Shown: positions 43,361-53,754 of the stretch, one piece after another
How positions within the stretch are numbered: position 1 is the stretch's first letter
How the letters are laid out: the number at the start of each line of letters is the position of its first letter
Origin: Lachnoclostridium sp.
Lineage (GTDB): Bacteria > Bacillota > Clostridia > Lachnospirales > Lachnospiraceae
Length of the DNA stretch: 64,000 nucleotides
Assembly (NCBI GenBank): GCA_021770065.1
Contig: JAETRR010000002.1
Coordinates: 1 to 64,000, forward strand
Reading direction: 5' to 3'
Made by a program: the position numbers and the translations under genes
The notes under the pieces: model-generated
Database searches by the model: none
The model's input: the letters and a program-made list of their open reading frames with translations, nothing else
What the model was told of the DNA's origin: nothing

Positions 43361-43474
43361 TAAAATCTTTCAAAGGCATCCGGGTTCATAAGATCGTTAC
43401 ATAAAAAGAGGAGGGACTGCCGTGTAATAAGGCAGCGCCGTCCTCTTTTTCTGCAGCCAAAAGGAACATGCGGT

Positions 43475-44116
43475 TCAGCTGTTCTTTTTCCATTTTTGAT
43501 ACAGCAGATAGGAATATCCCTCAAGACCGAACACTCCCAAAAGAATGGCGCCGAGGGAAATCTTTGCCATCCAGCCGGTGGAAAAGAAGCCGTTTAACAC
43601 CATAATAAATCCCATAATGCAGAAGACAATACCGCCCACGGCATGAGTTTTTTTCCATACCCACTCACTTTCCAGCGTCCAGGGGTTCTTGATTCCCATG
43701 GTATAATTATTGCGGAGCTGGGGCATATAATTGCCCGCAGTTATCAGAATAATACCGCAGCCTATGGGAACGAGACGACCTATGGGAACGGCATAGCCTA
43801 AAGCGGCGGCATTGGTGATCCACAGGAGGGCGGAGAGAAAAAGAATCATAACAGTAATGAACACCTGATAAGCTTTCTGATGCTTTTCATAGCTTTTTCC
43901 CCTGGGATCTATTCTGGGAATCACCAGGAACAGTACCAGCATCAGAGCGGGCAGCAGGGCCAGAAACAGGGTGGAGAACTTACTTCCCCAGTTGTCTGCT
44001 TCCCCATAGACGTTCCAGTGGATAGGGATCTCATCGGGAAGTAAGGGAAGGACAAACAGGTGGCCGATAAATGACAGGGCACAGAGTGCAGATAAAAAGA
44101 TAGTTTGTTTTTTCAT
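43475..44116 (-). CDS. sdpI: SdpI family immunity-like membrane protein
   Basis: LPDEIPIHWNVYGEADNWGSK (DUF1648), PWTLESEWVWKKTHAVGG (SdpI). Confidence 0.9.
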   Translation of the reverse strand: MKKQTIFLSALCALSFIGHLFVLPLLPDEIPIHWNVYGEADNWGSKFSTLFLALLPALMLVLFLVIPRIDPRGKSYEKHQKAYQVFITVMILFLSALLWITNAAALGYAVPIGRLVPIGCGIILITAGNYMPQLRNNYTMGIKNPWTLESEWVWKKTHAVGGIVFCIMGFIMVLNGFFSTGWMAKISLGAILLGVFGLEGYSYLLYQKWKKNS

Positions 44117-44159
44117 AAATATGCAGCCTCCATTCATAGTTTTGCAGCAGCCGTATTAT

Positions 44160-44432
44160 TTATTCCTGTGGGGGATTTGACTGCTGAAAGTCAAAAAACC
44201 ATTTGATCAGCTCCTGAAATACGGTCATATTCAGGCTGTAAATAATATTCTGCCCTTTTCGCTCATCCAATACCAGGCCGGCGGCTTTCAGAGTGCCTAA
44301 GTGGTGGCTGACAGAGGGCTTGGAAATATCAAACCATTCCGAGATTTCTCCGGCAGTCATGTCCCGGTCAGAGAGAAGCTCAAGGATTCTGCGCCTTGTG
44401 GGATCGGACAGGGCTTTGAAAGCATCGTTCAG
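44160..44432 (-). CDS. sdpR: ArsR-type autorepressor SdpR
   Basis: Reading frame extends upstream of the listed ORF to a CTG codon after AGGAGG: (L)NDAFKALSDPTRRRILELLSDRDMTAGEISEWFDISKPSVSHHLGTL. Confidence 0.85.
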   Translation of the reverse strand: MNDAFKALSDPTRRRILELLSDRDMTAGEISEWFDISKPSVSHHLGTLKAAGLVLDERKGQNIIYSLNMTVFQELIKWFFDFQQSNPPQE

Positions 44433-44512
44433 AGGAGATCCCTCCTTTCTGTCAGGTAATTGTGTTCCCGGTATTTTTCTTGTGATTCCCGAAAAAAGTC
44501 CGGCGCCTAATA

Positions 44513-44536
44513 ATTAGATAATTAGATAATTAGATA
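44513..44536. repeat. Three tandem ATTAGATA repeats upstream of sdpR
   Basis: ATTAGATA x3 followed by an inverted TATCTAA at 44547-44553. Confidence 0.8.
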
Positions 44537-44697
44537 AATGTCTAAATATCTAACTAAAAGTTAACACAGAACAGGAAGAATGTCAAGTTGTTTCTTCTAT
44601 TGACATTTTCTCGGAAAACCTGCAAAATAAAGCAGACAGCATGTAAGTGCATGTTCGGCAGTACTATGGGAGGAATAGGAAAGAGGTTCGTTTCGGA

Positions 44698-45834
44698 ATG
44701 GATGAGAAGAGAAAATCGATCAACAGGGAACGTCTGACAGAGACTTTTCTGCGGCTGGTATCCATTGATTCTCCCAGTTTCGGAGAGCGCAGGATGGCAG
44801 ATGAGCTGAAAGGGGAGCTTGAGAAGCTCGGGTTTCTGACAGAGGAGGATGAAGCCGGAAGCTTTTATGGAGGAAATGCCGGAAATGTGTACGGCTTTCG
44901 CAGGGGGAGCCTTCCGGGCGGAGCGCTTCTCTTTGCTGCCCATATGGATACGGTGGAGCCGGCAAAAGGAAAACGGGCAGTGGTTCACGGGGACGGCCGG
45001 ATTACCAGTGACGGGACAACGGTTCTGGGAGCGGACTGTATGTCCGGAACTGCGGCGCTTTTGGAGGCGCTCCTGGAGCTTAAGGAAGAGGGAAGCCCCT
45101 GCCGTGATCTTGAGATTGTATTTTTTACAGGGGAGGAGAAGCATTTAAAGGGAAGTGCGGTCTTTGATTTCTCAAAAATAAAGGCAAAGGAGTCCTTTAT
45201 TCTGGATCTGACCGGGCCTGTGGGGACGGCTGCTTACCGGGCGCCTACGCTGGTGGATTTTCGGATTGAGGTCCGCGGGAGGGCTGCCCATGCCGGCTTT
45301 GCGCCGGAGAAAGGAATTCATGCGGTTGCCATTGCGGCAAGAGCGGCAGCGTCTATGGAGCTGGGGCATGTGGGCGAAGGTATGACGGTCAATATCGGAG
45401 GAATCAAGGGAGGCGGAACGACAACCAATATTGTGCCGGAATACTGTTCACTGATTGGCGAGGTACGGAGTTATTCCCACGAACAGGCGCTTAAGCAGAC
45501 AGAGCGGATCGGGGAATTGTTTCAAAAGGAGGCCGCAAAAGCAGGGGGAAGCAGCTGTATGACCTTTGAGGTTCCGGTTCATGCGTACTGCACGCCAAAG
45601 GATCACTCCTGCGTCCGGCGGTTCTGCCGGGCCTGCGGGCAGCTCGGGCTGTCCGGGAAGCTGGTGAAAACCTTTGGAGGGAGCGATCAGAGCAATCTGT
45701 CGCTCCATGGGATTAACGGCCTGGTACTTGCCAGCGCCATGGAGCAGGTGCATTCCTGCCAGGAGTATACAGAGGTTACAGAGCTTTTGAAGCTTACAGA
45801 GCTCTTGAAACTTATGATGCAGGACATGGAATAA
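44698..45834 (+). CDS. M20/M25/M40 family metallopeptidase (peptidase T-like)
   Basis: LLFAAHMDTVEPAKG, GADCMSGTAALLEAL, FFTGEEKHLKGS. Confidence 0.9.
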   Translation: MDEKRKSINRERLTETFLRLVSIDSPSFGERRMADELKGELEKLGFLTEEDEAGSFYGGNAGNVYGFRRGSLPGGALLFAAHMDTVEPAKGKRAVVHGDGRITSDGTTVLGADCMSGTAALLEALLELKEEGSPCRDLEIVFFTGEEKHLKGSAVFDFSKIKAKESFILDLTGPVGTAAYRAPTLVDFRIEVRGRAAHAGFAPEKGIHAVAIAARAAASMELGHVGEGMTVNIGGIKGGGTTTNIVPEYCSLIGEVRSYSHEQALKQTERIGELFQKEAAKAGGSSCMTFEVPVHAYCTPKDHSCVRRFCRACGQLGLSGKLVKTFGGSDQSNLSLHGINGLVLASAMEQVHSCQEYTEVTELLKLTELLKLMMQDME

Positions 45835-45839
45835 TTCGT

Positions 45840-45864
45840 GGGGCTGTCTTATTGCGACAGCCCT
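45840..45864. terminator. Terminator
   Basis: GGGGCTGTC-TTATTGC-GACAGCCCC. Confidence 0.6.
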
Positions 45865-45990
45865 TGATTCATAATTCTGTTTGGAGAGAGGGAGCTTAAT
45901 TGATTTGATTGTGATATCGGATTGTGGTATCATTATTCTGTCAGGTTACAGGGCTTAATTGAGAAAAGTTTGCGTGTGGAGGATAAAAGC

Positions 45991-47430
45991 ATGCGGATAG
46001 CAGTCTGCGATGACGACGGGGCGGATATTTCCCGCATCAGAAAACTGATTGCGGAATATCAGATAAGCCGGAAAGAATCTATTGATTGCCATTATTATAC
46101 AAACAGTATAGATTTTTTGAGCGAACTTAAGGGCGGGGAGTATGACATTGTCCTGCTGAATGTCCGGATGCCGGGAATCGGCGGGATGCAGGCCGCACAG
46201 GAGCTGAGGGAGCTGGATAAGAATGTCCGTCTCGTTTTTGTGTCTGCATCTCCGGAATATGCCGTGGAAAGCTACAGCGTGGGGGCATATTATTATCTTC
46301 TGAAACCAATAGAAAAAGCTTCCTTTTTTACTCTGCTGGACAAAATAAGGGGAGAACTGTCCACACAGATAGAACAGGGATTTATACTCAAGAGCAGGGA
46401 AGAGGTTGTCTGGATTGCTTTTGCGAGACTTGCGTATGTGGAGGTTATTGATAAAACCCTGTACTTTCATCTGTCAGAGGGCGCCGTCCGAGAGGTGAAT
46501 GCCGCTTTGGTGGATTTTGAGAGGAAGCTTTTGTCAAGACCGGAATTTTTAAAGACACACCGGTCCTATCTTGTCAACCTGAGTTATATCCAGGCTGTTG
46601 AAAATGATTGTGTTGTGATGAAGAACGGGCACAAGGTTCCGGTATCACGCCGGAGACGCGGCCAGGTTCAGGATATCTATATGCATTTTCTGCACAGGGC
46701 AGAGGCGAAAGGCTTTGTATCTGCCGCAGACAAGCCGGGGCATTTTGACGGTCCCTGGCGGATTCTGCTGGTAGATGATGACCCGTCTGAACGCGCTGTC
46801 TGGGCAGATATCATGCGGAGCCATGGCTGCATTGTGAAGACGGCAGACAACGGCGAAGATGCGCTGCGGTTGGCGGCGGACGGCCCCTGCGACTGTATCC
46901 TGCTGGATGTGATGCTCCCCGGTGAGGACGGGTTTTCTATATGTGAAAGGTTTCGCAAGGTGATGAATATACCGATTATTTTCTTAAGCTGCCTTACGGA
47001 AACGGATAAACAGGTGGAAGGATTTGCGGCCGGCGGAATAGATTACATAACGAAGGACACGCCTGCGGCGCTCTTCTGGGCGAAGGTGGAGACACATATC
47101 CGGCTGGCAAAGGCAGAGCGCACACAGCTGTACTATGGCCCCCTTATTTTGGATTTGACAAGGCGCAGGGTGCAGGTTGAGGAAAAGGAGCTGTCCTTCA
47201 CACCGATTGAGTTTGATATCCTGCGGTATCTCTCAGAGCATGCAGGGCGCATTTTTACACCGGAAGAAATCTATAACATGATATGGGGCGGACGGCCCTG
47301 GGACGGCGGACAGCTGGTGCAGATGCATATGTCACGGCTTCGGAGGAAACTGGAAAAGGCCTGGGAAGGGCATCGCTTTATTGAGGCAGTATGGGGCCGG
47401 GGGTATCGCTTTGTGCCCCCAAAACAATGA
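45991..47430 (+). CDS. Fused response regulator REC-LytTR-REC-wHTH (OmpR type)
   Basis: REC1 AVCDDDGADIS...DIVLLNVRMPG; LytTR FLKTHRSYLVNLSYIQAVENDCVVMKNGHKVPVSRR; REC2 ILLVDDDPSE...CILLDVMLPGEDG; wHTH ELSFTPIEFDILRYLSEHAGRIFTPEEIYNMIWG. Confidence 0.92.
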   Translation: MRIAVCDDDGADISRIRKLIAEYQISRKESIDCHYYTNSIDFLSELKGGEYDIVLLNVRMPGIGGMQAAQELRELDKNVRLVFVSASPEYAVESYSVGAYYYLLKPIEKASFFTLLDKIRGELSTQIEQGFILKSREEVVWIAFARLAYVEVIDKTLYFHLSEGAVREVNAALVDFERKLLSRPEFLKTHRSYLVNLSYIQAVENDCVVMKNGHKVPVSRRRRGQVQDIYMHFLHRAEAKGFVSAADKPGHFDGPWRILLVDDDPSERAVWADIMRSHGCIVKTADNGEDALRLAADGPCDCILLDVMLPGEDGFSICERFRKVMNIPIIFLSCLTETDKQVEGFAAGGIDYITKDTPAALFWAKVETHIRLAKAERTQLYYGPLILDLTRRRVQVEEKELSFTPIEFDILRYLSEHAGRIFTPEEIYNMIWGGRPWDGGQLVQMHMSRLRRKLEKAWEGHRFIEAVWGRGYRFVPPKQ

Positions 47431-47470
47431 TTTTGCATTGCGGAATTGATTCGGGCAGGAGGGGTGTGAA

Positions 47471-49396
47471 ATGAAACGGCACAAGATCTGGCTGCAGTCA
47501 TTGTACGTAATGGCAGTGATGGCGCTTTTTTTCATGCTGCTTTTCTATAAGGACAACAAATATCAGACACCACCTCCTTATGGAAAATCCGGAGTAATCA
47601 GTCTGTGTGAAGCAGATCTCGAACGGAGAAATCCCGTTTTTCTTATTGACGGATGGCTGTTGACGGATGGCCGTGTGACGGACAGGCCGACTTATATCGG
47701 GGAGTTTTCCAATCTGCAGCGCATGGATCCGGCGGTTCTGCCTCATGGACGGGCGCGTTATCAGCTGACGCTTCGCTATGAAGGAGCAGAGCAGATTGTG
47801 TCGGCAGATTTTCCGCAGCTGTATTCCGAGTATACGATTTCTCTGGATGGGACACAGCTTGCCCGGGGAACGGGCAGTGAGCGGATTACGTTTTTACTGA
47901 CAGAGGGTGAGCATGTTCTGGTTGTGGAAACCTCATCGAAACTGGGATATTACAGCGGAATGTATTTTCCGCCTGCACTTGGCACGGCCGAGACACTTTT
48001 TCAGACAAACAGCATTCAGGGACTTACTTATGGGACTGCATTTCTGCTTCCGCTGGTGCTGGCGGTATTTACTCTTTTTCTGTGGCAGACAGGGGGAAGG
48101 CTCGCCCGATGGTTCGGAGTACTTTGCTGCAGCTATGCCCTGTATATGATGCGGTATTTTGTGTTTTGGTTATCTTACTTTGTTTTCCTTCCCATTGTGC
48201 AGTACTGGTTCCTGGTACAGAGTCTGGCGATGTACTGTCTCTGTTTCTGTGTTGTGCAGCTCACGGTTCTGGCCTCCGGTGCAGCCCAAAGCAGAGCGTG
48301 GCGCCGGACAAGGATGTTTCTGCTGACGTTCCCGGCCGTTCTGGCGGTGCTGAGCCTTCTTGTGCCGGTATTGCCCTGGGCGGTTTTTGTTCATGGCAGG
48401 ATTACAGATTTCTATTATATTGTTACCTTTTGTGCCGCAGCCCTTTTCTCGATCCGGAGTGTGACGGCCAAGAGCTGGGAAAGCCGTTATACGCTGGTTG
48501 GCTGTATTGTTTTTGGTGTGGGACTGATCGCCAATCTTTTTTTCTCCAATCGCTTTGAACCTATCCGCTTTTTCTGGCAGTTTGAGTGGTGCGGCCTTTT
48601 GCTGGTTCTGTTGTTTGGCGCTATGATGGTATCGCGCAGCCGCCGTATTTTGAAGGAAAATGATGTGCTGGCCAATCACCTGGAAGAACAGGTGAAAGTG
48701 CGCACAGAAGAGGTTACGCAGCTTTTGAAAGAGCGCAAAGAGTTTTTTTCCGATATGGCTCATGACTTGAAGGCACCTGTATTTGCCACCCAGTCTTTTA
48801 TCGAGGCCATTCGCAGGAGCGGTGTGGGTGTGGATAGGGAGCTGCAGAATTACCTTGATCAGGCGGAAGCCAAGCAGTGGGAAATGGCAAGGCGCCTTCA
48901 GGGCCTGTCCACAATCAACGCGCTGGACAGGATTGAGGAGGAATGGGTCAGGGTGTCTGTCCGGGAGATGCTTTCGGAGGTACACGCCGCCCACTGCGGG
49001 GAGGCAGAAGTCCGATCCGTGCATCTGATTGCAGTGCCGCCAAAGCAGGATGCATTTCTGCTGGCACAGCCGGAAAAGCTGAATATCCTTTTTGAGAATC
49101 TTATTTACAACGCACTTAAAGCGACACCCCACAACGGGAGCATCACTGTATCGGCATGGACGCAGGACAGTAAAATCTGTGTGGCTGTGGAGGACACCGG
49201 CTGCGGTATTCCGGCAGAAGAGCTTCCGTTTGTATTCCGGAGGTTTTATGTGGGTGCAAAAAACAAGGAGACGGGAACGGGACTGGGGCTGTACATCGTC
49301 CATGGCATTGTAACCGAGCTGGGAGGGACTATAGAGGTGGATTCCACGGTGGGAAAAGGAACAAGGTTTGTTATGGAAATCCCGCAAAATAGTTAA
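47471..49396 (+). CDS. Sensor histidine kinase with 7TM-type N-terminal region
   Basis: Multiple TM helices, HisKA FFSDMAHDLKAPVFATQSF, HATPase ILFENLIYNALKATP, GCGIPAEELPFVFRRFY. Confidence 0.9.
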   Translation: MKRHKIWLQSLYVMAVMALFFMLLFYKDNKYQTPPPYGKSGVISLCEADLERRNPVFLIDGWLLTDGRVTDRPTYIGEFSNLQRMDPAVLPHGRARYQLTLRYEGAEQIVSADFPQLYSEYTISLDGTQLARGTGSERITFLLTEGEHVLVVETSSKLGYYSGMYFPPALGTAETLFQTNSIQGLTYGTAFLLPLVLAVFTLFLWQTGGRLARWFGVLCCSYALYMMRYFVFWLSYFVFLPIVQYWFLVQSLAMYCLCFCVVQLTVLASGAAQSRAWRRTRMFLLTFPAVLAVLSLLVPVLPWAVFVHGRITDFYYIVTFCAAALFSIRSVTAKSWESRYTLVGCIVFGVGLIANLFFSNRFEPIRFFWQFEWCGLLLVLLFGAMMVSRSRRILKENDVLANHLEEQVKVRTEEVTQLLKERKEFFSDMAHDLKAPVFATQSFIEAIRRSGVGVDRELQNYLDQAEAKQWEMARRLQGLSTINALDRIEEEWVRVSVREMLSEVHAAHCGEAEVRSVHLIAVPPKQDAFLLAQPEKLNILFENLIYNALKATPHNGSITVSAWTQDSKICVAVEDTGCGIPAEELPFVFRRFYVGAKNKETGTGLGLYIVHGIVTELGGTIEVDSTVGKGTRFVMEIPQNS

Positions 49397-49468
49397 AGGA
49401 GTTATCGGGAAATAAGGCGGCAAACTTCTCTGCCTTATTTCCGACAACCCCTTTGCCCGTCAGAGCGG

Positions 49469-51406
49469 CTATTTATGCAGTTTATTCCGGATTTTTCCGG
49501 CAATCCGGCAAAACAGGCTGCATCCTGCGGCCTTACAGAAAAACGCATAGCAGATACCGCCTCCGGCAGCTATAGCTGCAGCCGTCAGAAGGAGTAAGAG
49601 GCTTTTGTTTTCCGCGATATGCCCGGAGGGTATTTTTTCATCGGATAAAACCGAAACGATGTCTTCATCCGCTGTACCCGTATCTGTCCCGGCCTGTGTC
49701 ACAGCCGCAGGGGAAGAAGGCTTTGAGCTGTCTGCCCGGTTCACTGTGGATGCGCCGGCTGTATCCGGTGCCGTTTGAGACAGATCCGGAAGCCGGCCGG
49801 AAAGAAACGGCTCTTCCAGATGCTCCGGAACGGGCTCATCTGCGGAGGCTGTGTTTCGATCTTCGGACGGTACAGAAGCATTTTCAGCCGTATGTTCCTG
49901 AGCTGTCTGCTGCTTTTGGCCGCTGTTATCCAGTGCCTGCCCGCTGTCATCCGGTGTATGAGCCGGAGGCTCCGGCTGCCCTTCCTGACGACTGGTGTCG
50001 GACGGAACAGGCAGATTCGGGCGCTGTCCGCTCTCTGTACTGTCACCCTTATTGCCGGCTCCGGCGTTTCCCTCATTTCCCTCGGCGCCGTCAATCTCCG
50101 GCAGTTCGGGAAGCTGTTCGTAGGTATCCGGCCATGAAAGGATGAGCTGCCTGCCGTCATAAATGCCGCCCTTGATTTTCAGGCCGATAAAGAACGGCAC
50201 AGGAGCAGTCCCTGCTTTCTGGGCTGCCAGATAAGACTGATACGGCTCCTGATCTCTGCGCAGCACCAGCGCATAGCCGCTGTTCTCAGTGGAAGGCTGC
50301 GAGTCCATCTCTTTCAATAGTGAGAGGCCGGACAGTTCTGTCCATTCGGTTTCCCCTTCTTTCAATACATATGCCTGTATGGATAAGGCGCCTGTGGGTT
50401 TTTGGTGAAGCGCTATTTTCAGCCCGTCTCTGTCTTCTTTTAACACTCCTGCGGGCTCCCGGCTTTCCGGACTGACATTCAGAACCAGCCTGACCTCATC
50501 TGTGGACGGAAGAGTATCCAGGCTCAGTGGTTCATCAAGCAAAAAGACACCGATTGGGGTGGAAACCTGAGTATCTTTGGGAACAATAATCTCTTCGGCG
50601 GCGTCCGGAATCGTTATGCTCTCACCGGCCGAAAGCCGTGGGAGGGATAAGGGTTTCCATGTAACGGGGCAGTCGACAACACCGATTGCCATAAAATCTG
50701 CTCCGTGATCCAGCTGGACTTCAACGGGAAGTGTATCCGGCAGAAGTGCGGATACATCTCCGGCTGTGGTATCTGCAGATACAGTGATCTGGTATTGGCC
50801 GTACTTATGGTAACGGTATGGAGAGCCGGGGACGGATTCCTGTACGGCGATAGCGGAAGAAAAACAGGCTCTGCGCTCTGCTCCTTCCGGAATCGGCTGC
50901 AGGCTGCCGCGTTCAATTGAGTCGGACTGTGTTTCATAGGAGAGCCCGTTCTTTTTGGTGATGCGCAGCTTCAGGTAAAAACGATCTATTTCCCCTGCAA
51001 TGTAACTTTTCAGCGGCTCCTGGTTGCTAAGGAGGCAGGGCTGGTTCTGCAGGCCGGCTAAGAGGTATTCATTATCACTGCCCAGATTGAACAGGTTCCA
51101 GTCTCCTCCGCAGGTCTGCCAGTTCTCACCGTCCAGTGAGTATAGTGTCTGGATCCGGGTAATGTCAGGCGTAAAGTCCGTAAAAGTGCCTATTACAGTA
51201 TAACCCATTCGAAATTCCATATGAGCATGGAACGGTGGCGCCTCATCAGGAAGCGGATAGTCGGTTACATCCTCCGATTCTGCTGCATATTCTGAAAGGG
51301 AGGTGTCCTCTGGTACATGACCGGCTCCTGCGGCAGGTATGGGAAAGCTGCCGGACAGAATAAATGCTGCTGCAGATATTGCCGCAAGTCTTTGCTGTGT
51401 CTTCAT
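49469..51406 (-). CDS. Secreted, membrane-anchored surface protein with Pro/Glu/Ser/Thr-rich stalk
   Basis: Signal peptide AAISAAAFILSGSFPIPAAGAG, stalk, C-terminal TM LLLLLTAAAIAAGGGICYAFFC. Confidence 0.75.
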   Translation of the reverse strand: MKTQQRLAAISAAAFILSGSFPIPAAGAGHVPEDTSLSEYAAESEDVTDYPLPDEAPPFHAHMEFRMGYTVIGTFTDFTPDITRIQTLYSLDGENWQTCGGDWNLFNLGSDNEYLLAGLQNQPCLLSNQEPLKSYIAGEIDRFYLKLRITKKNGLSYETQSDSIERGSLQPIPEGAERRACFSSAIAVQESVPGSPYRYHKYGQYQITVSADTTAGDVSALLPDTLPVEVQLDHGADFMAIGVVDCPVTWKPLSLPRLSAGESITIPDAAEEIIVPKDTQVSTPIGVFLLDEPLSLDTLPSTDEVRLVLNVSPESREPAGVLKEDRDGLKIALHQKPTGALSIQAYVLKEGETEWTELSGLSLLKEMDSQPSTENSGYALVLRRDQEPYQSYLAAQKAGTAPVPFFIGLKIKGGIYDGRQLILSWPDTYEQLPELPEIDGAEGNEGNAGAGNKGDSTESGQRPNLPVPSDTSRQEGQPEPPAHTPDDSGQALDNSGQKQQTAQEHTAENASVPSEDRNTASADEPVPEHLEEPFLSGRLPDLSQTAPDTAGASTVNRADSSKPSSPAAVTQAGTDTGTADEDIVSVLSDEKIPSGHIAENKSLLLLLTAAAIAAGGGICYAFFCKAAGCSLFCRIAGKIRNKLHK

Positions 51407-51605
51407 ATGTATTCACTCATCCTCACAATACTTTTACATATCCGGTTTACCGTTCGCGCAGTTTCAGCTACATTTCGCCCTGCCGACGATTTTCCGAGCG
51501 GGTGTCTGTTATATTATATAATTACTTTTCATTTGATAATTTTAATGAGGAAAAGGTATAATGTCAAGTATACCACGACAGAAAGAAAGAGGGAGAGATT
51601 GTTAT

Positions 51606-52343
51606 ATGATAAAGGCTGCATTTTGTGATGATGACGTGACTGTTCTGGACAGCCTTAAAGAGCTGTTTGACCGGTATTGCAGAGAACGCGGCCAGGAGAT
51701 TGAGTATAATGCTTTTTGCAATTCCCTGGAGCTTCTGGCTGAAATTGAGCGGGGCATGCGTTACGATATCTTATTTCTGGATATTATTCTGCCGAATGAA
51801 AACGGGATCAGTATTGCGAAAGAAATCCGGCAGTATGACAGTGTTGTCAAAATTATTTTTCTGACATCATCCTCGGAGTTTGCAGTACAGTCCTATGTTG
51901 TAGACGCATATTTTTATCAGATGAAGCCGATCCGTGAGGAGAGTTTTTTCAGCCTGCTGGATTCCGCCATATCCGAATGCCGGAGAGAGCAGCAGCGCAG
52001 TCTGATTCAGCGCTGCAAAAACGGAATCACGCGGATTGAGCTGGACAGACTGGAATACTGTGAAGTGATAGGCCGCACACTGCTGTTTCATATGGAGGAC
52101 GGCATAGTTTTAGAAGGTGCCGGCAGTATGGATAAATTATGCGAACAGCTGTCGCAGTATGAAAATTTCGTGCGTCCGCACCGCTCGTTTTTGGTTAATA
52201 TGGAATATATTCAGAAGATTTCCTATAAGACAGTCACAATGAAAAGCCAGGCGGAGCTTCCCATCCCGCATGGGAAGTCTTCCTGGATCAAAAATATGTA
52301 TCTTGAATATGCATTTAACAGGAAACAGGTATTTATATTATGA
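51606..52343 (+). CDS. LytTR family response regulator (AgrA-like)
   Basis: AAFCDDDVTVLDS, DILFLDIILPNENG, FVRPHRSFLVNMEYIQKIS. Confidence 0.93.
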   Translation: MIKAAFCDDDVTVLDSLKELFDRYCRERGQEIEYNAFCNSLELLAEIERGMRYDILFLDIILPNENGISIAKEIRQYDSVVKIIFLTSSSEFAVQSYVVDAYFYQMKPIREESFFSLLDSAISECRREQQRSLIQRCKNGITRIELDRLEYCEVIGRTLLFHMEDGIVLEGAGSMDKLCEQLSQYENFVRPHRSFLVNMEYIQKISYKTVTMKSQAELPIPHGKSSWIKNMYLEYAFNRKQVFIL

Positions 52344-53608
52344 TCAATATCCAGTTACTCAATTTCGTCTCGGTAAGTGTATTCGGCATGGTATTATCGG
52401 CATCATTCTGTGATATTCTCTGGACGCGGAAGAAAGCTGCCGCCATGTTGGGCAGTATTGCCGGGATATTACTGCTTCAGGGTGTTATTTATTTTTGGAT
52501 TGGTATGGACGGTGCGGAGAAGCTTTATCCGTTTGTGACGCATATTCCTCTGACAGCAGCGCTGTGCATTCTGAACAGGGCGTGTCTCTGGCCGACGATT
52601 TCCGTTTTGACCGCCTATCTCTGCTGCCAGCTCAGGCGGTGGCTGGCGCTGCTGATTGCAGCTGTGTTTTCAGGCGGTTCCGTAATGCAGTATATTGCCG
52701 AGCTGGCTATGACGCTTCCGATTCTGCTGATTTTAATAAAGTTTATTGCTCCGGCTGTGCGTTCCGTTTCTCATTATCCGGTTTCGCTGCAGTGCCGGTT
52801 CGGCGTGGTGCCGGCCATATATTATGGTTTCGATTATCTGACACGCATCTACACAAACCTGCTTTTAGAGGGAGTTCTGGTCGCTGTGGAATTTATGCCG
52901 TTTGTATGCAGTGCGGCATATTTATTTTTTGTGGTCCGCACTACACAGGAGAGGCAGATTCTCAGCCGGCTCGAACAGACACAGGCAATTCTGAACCTGC
53001 AGGTCAGGCAGGCGGTCCGCGAAATTGCCGCGCTCAGGGAATCACAGGAAAAAACGAGCACTTACCGTCATGACATGCGCCATCATATGCAATATCTTTC
53101 TTCCTGTATTGAAAACGGACAGCTTAAGCAGGCACAGGGCTATATTCAGGAAATCTATTCCGGGATAGAGGCGGATAAGGTAACGGTTTTCTGTGAAAAT
53201 GAAGCTGCAAACTTGATTTTTTCTGCGTTTGCAAGAAGAGCGGAGAAAAGCGGTATTAAAATGCGGATTAAGGCGCAGATTCCCCGCGTGATTCCTGTGT
53301 CTGAAACAGATCTGTGTGTGCTGCTGTCCAATGCCCTGGAAAATGCCCTGCATGCCTGCCGGGAACGGGGAGACGGTGAACAGGCAGAGATGATTGAAAT
53401 TACCATGTACGAAAAGAAAGGGAATCTTTTCCTGCAGATAATCAATTCCTGTGATGATGAAATTACTTTTGACAATGATATTCCGATTACAAACAGGCCC
53501 GGACATGGAATCGGTGTGCGGAGCATTTGTGCGATCGTGGAAAAGTATGGCGGTATATATACGTTTTCGGCCGGAGAGGGGCAGTTTATCCTGCGCATTT
53601 CCATATGA
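52340..53608 (+). CDS. GHKL sensor histidine kinase (AgrC-like)
   Basis: STYRHDMRHHMQYLSS, LCVLLSNALENALHACRE, GHGIGVRSICAIVEKYGG. Confidence 0.92.
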   Translation: MINIQLLNFVSVSVFGMVLSASFCDILWTRKKAAAMLGSIAGILLLQGVIYFWIGMDGAEKLYPFVTHIPLTAALCILNRACLWPTISVLTAYLCCQLRRWLALLIAAVFSGGSVMQYIAELAMTLPILLILIKFIAPAVRSVSHYPVSLQCRFGVVPAIYYGFDYLTRIYTNLLLEGVLVAVEFMPFVCSAAYLFFVVRTTQERQILSRLEQTQAILNLQVRQAVREIAALRESQEKTSTYRHDMRHHMQYLSSCIENGQLKQAQGYIQEIYSGIEADKVTVFCENEAANLIFSAFARRAEKSGIKMRIKAQIPRVIPVSETDLCVLLSNALENALHACRERGDGEQAEMIEITMYEKKGNLFLQIINSCDDEITFDNDIPITNRPGHGIGVRSICAIVEKYGGIYTFSAGEGQFILRISI

Positions 53609-53754
53609 ATGTCTGACGGCAAAGGAAATTGCAATCCGGATATTGCCAACATCCCTTTATCTGTGGTATGATTTTCACAGTCAGAATCAATGAACAAAAG
53701 CTGCTGCTTACAGAATTAAATGCAGGTAAAGCAGCCGCACACGAGGAGGGCGTT

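Noticed and set aside
48170-49447. 425-aa minus-strand ORF
   Set aside because: Lies antisense to the well-supported sensor kinase gene; composition (Gln/His/Arg-rich) is that of a shadow ORF.
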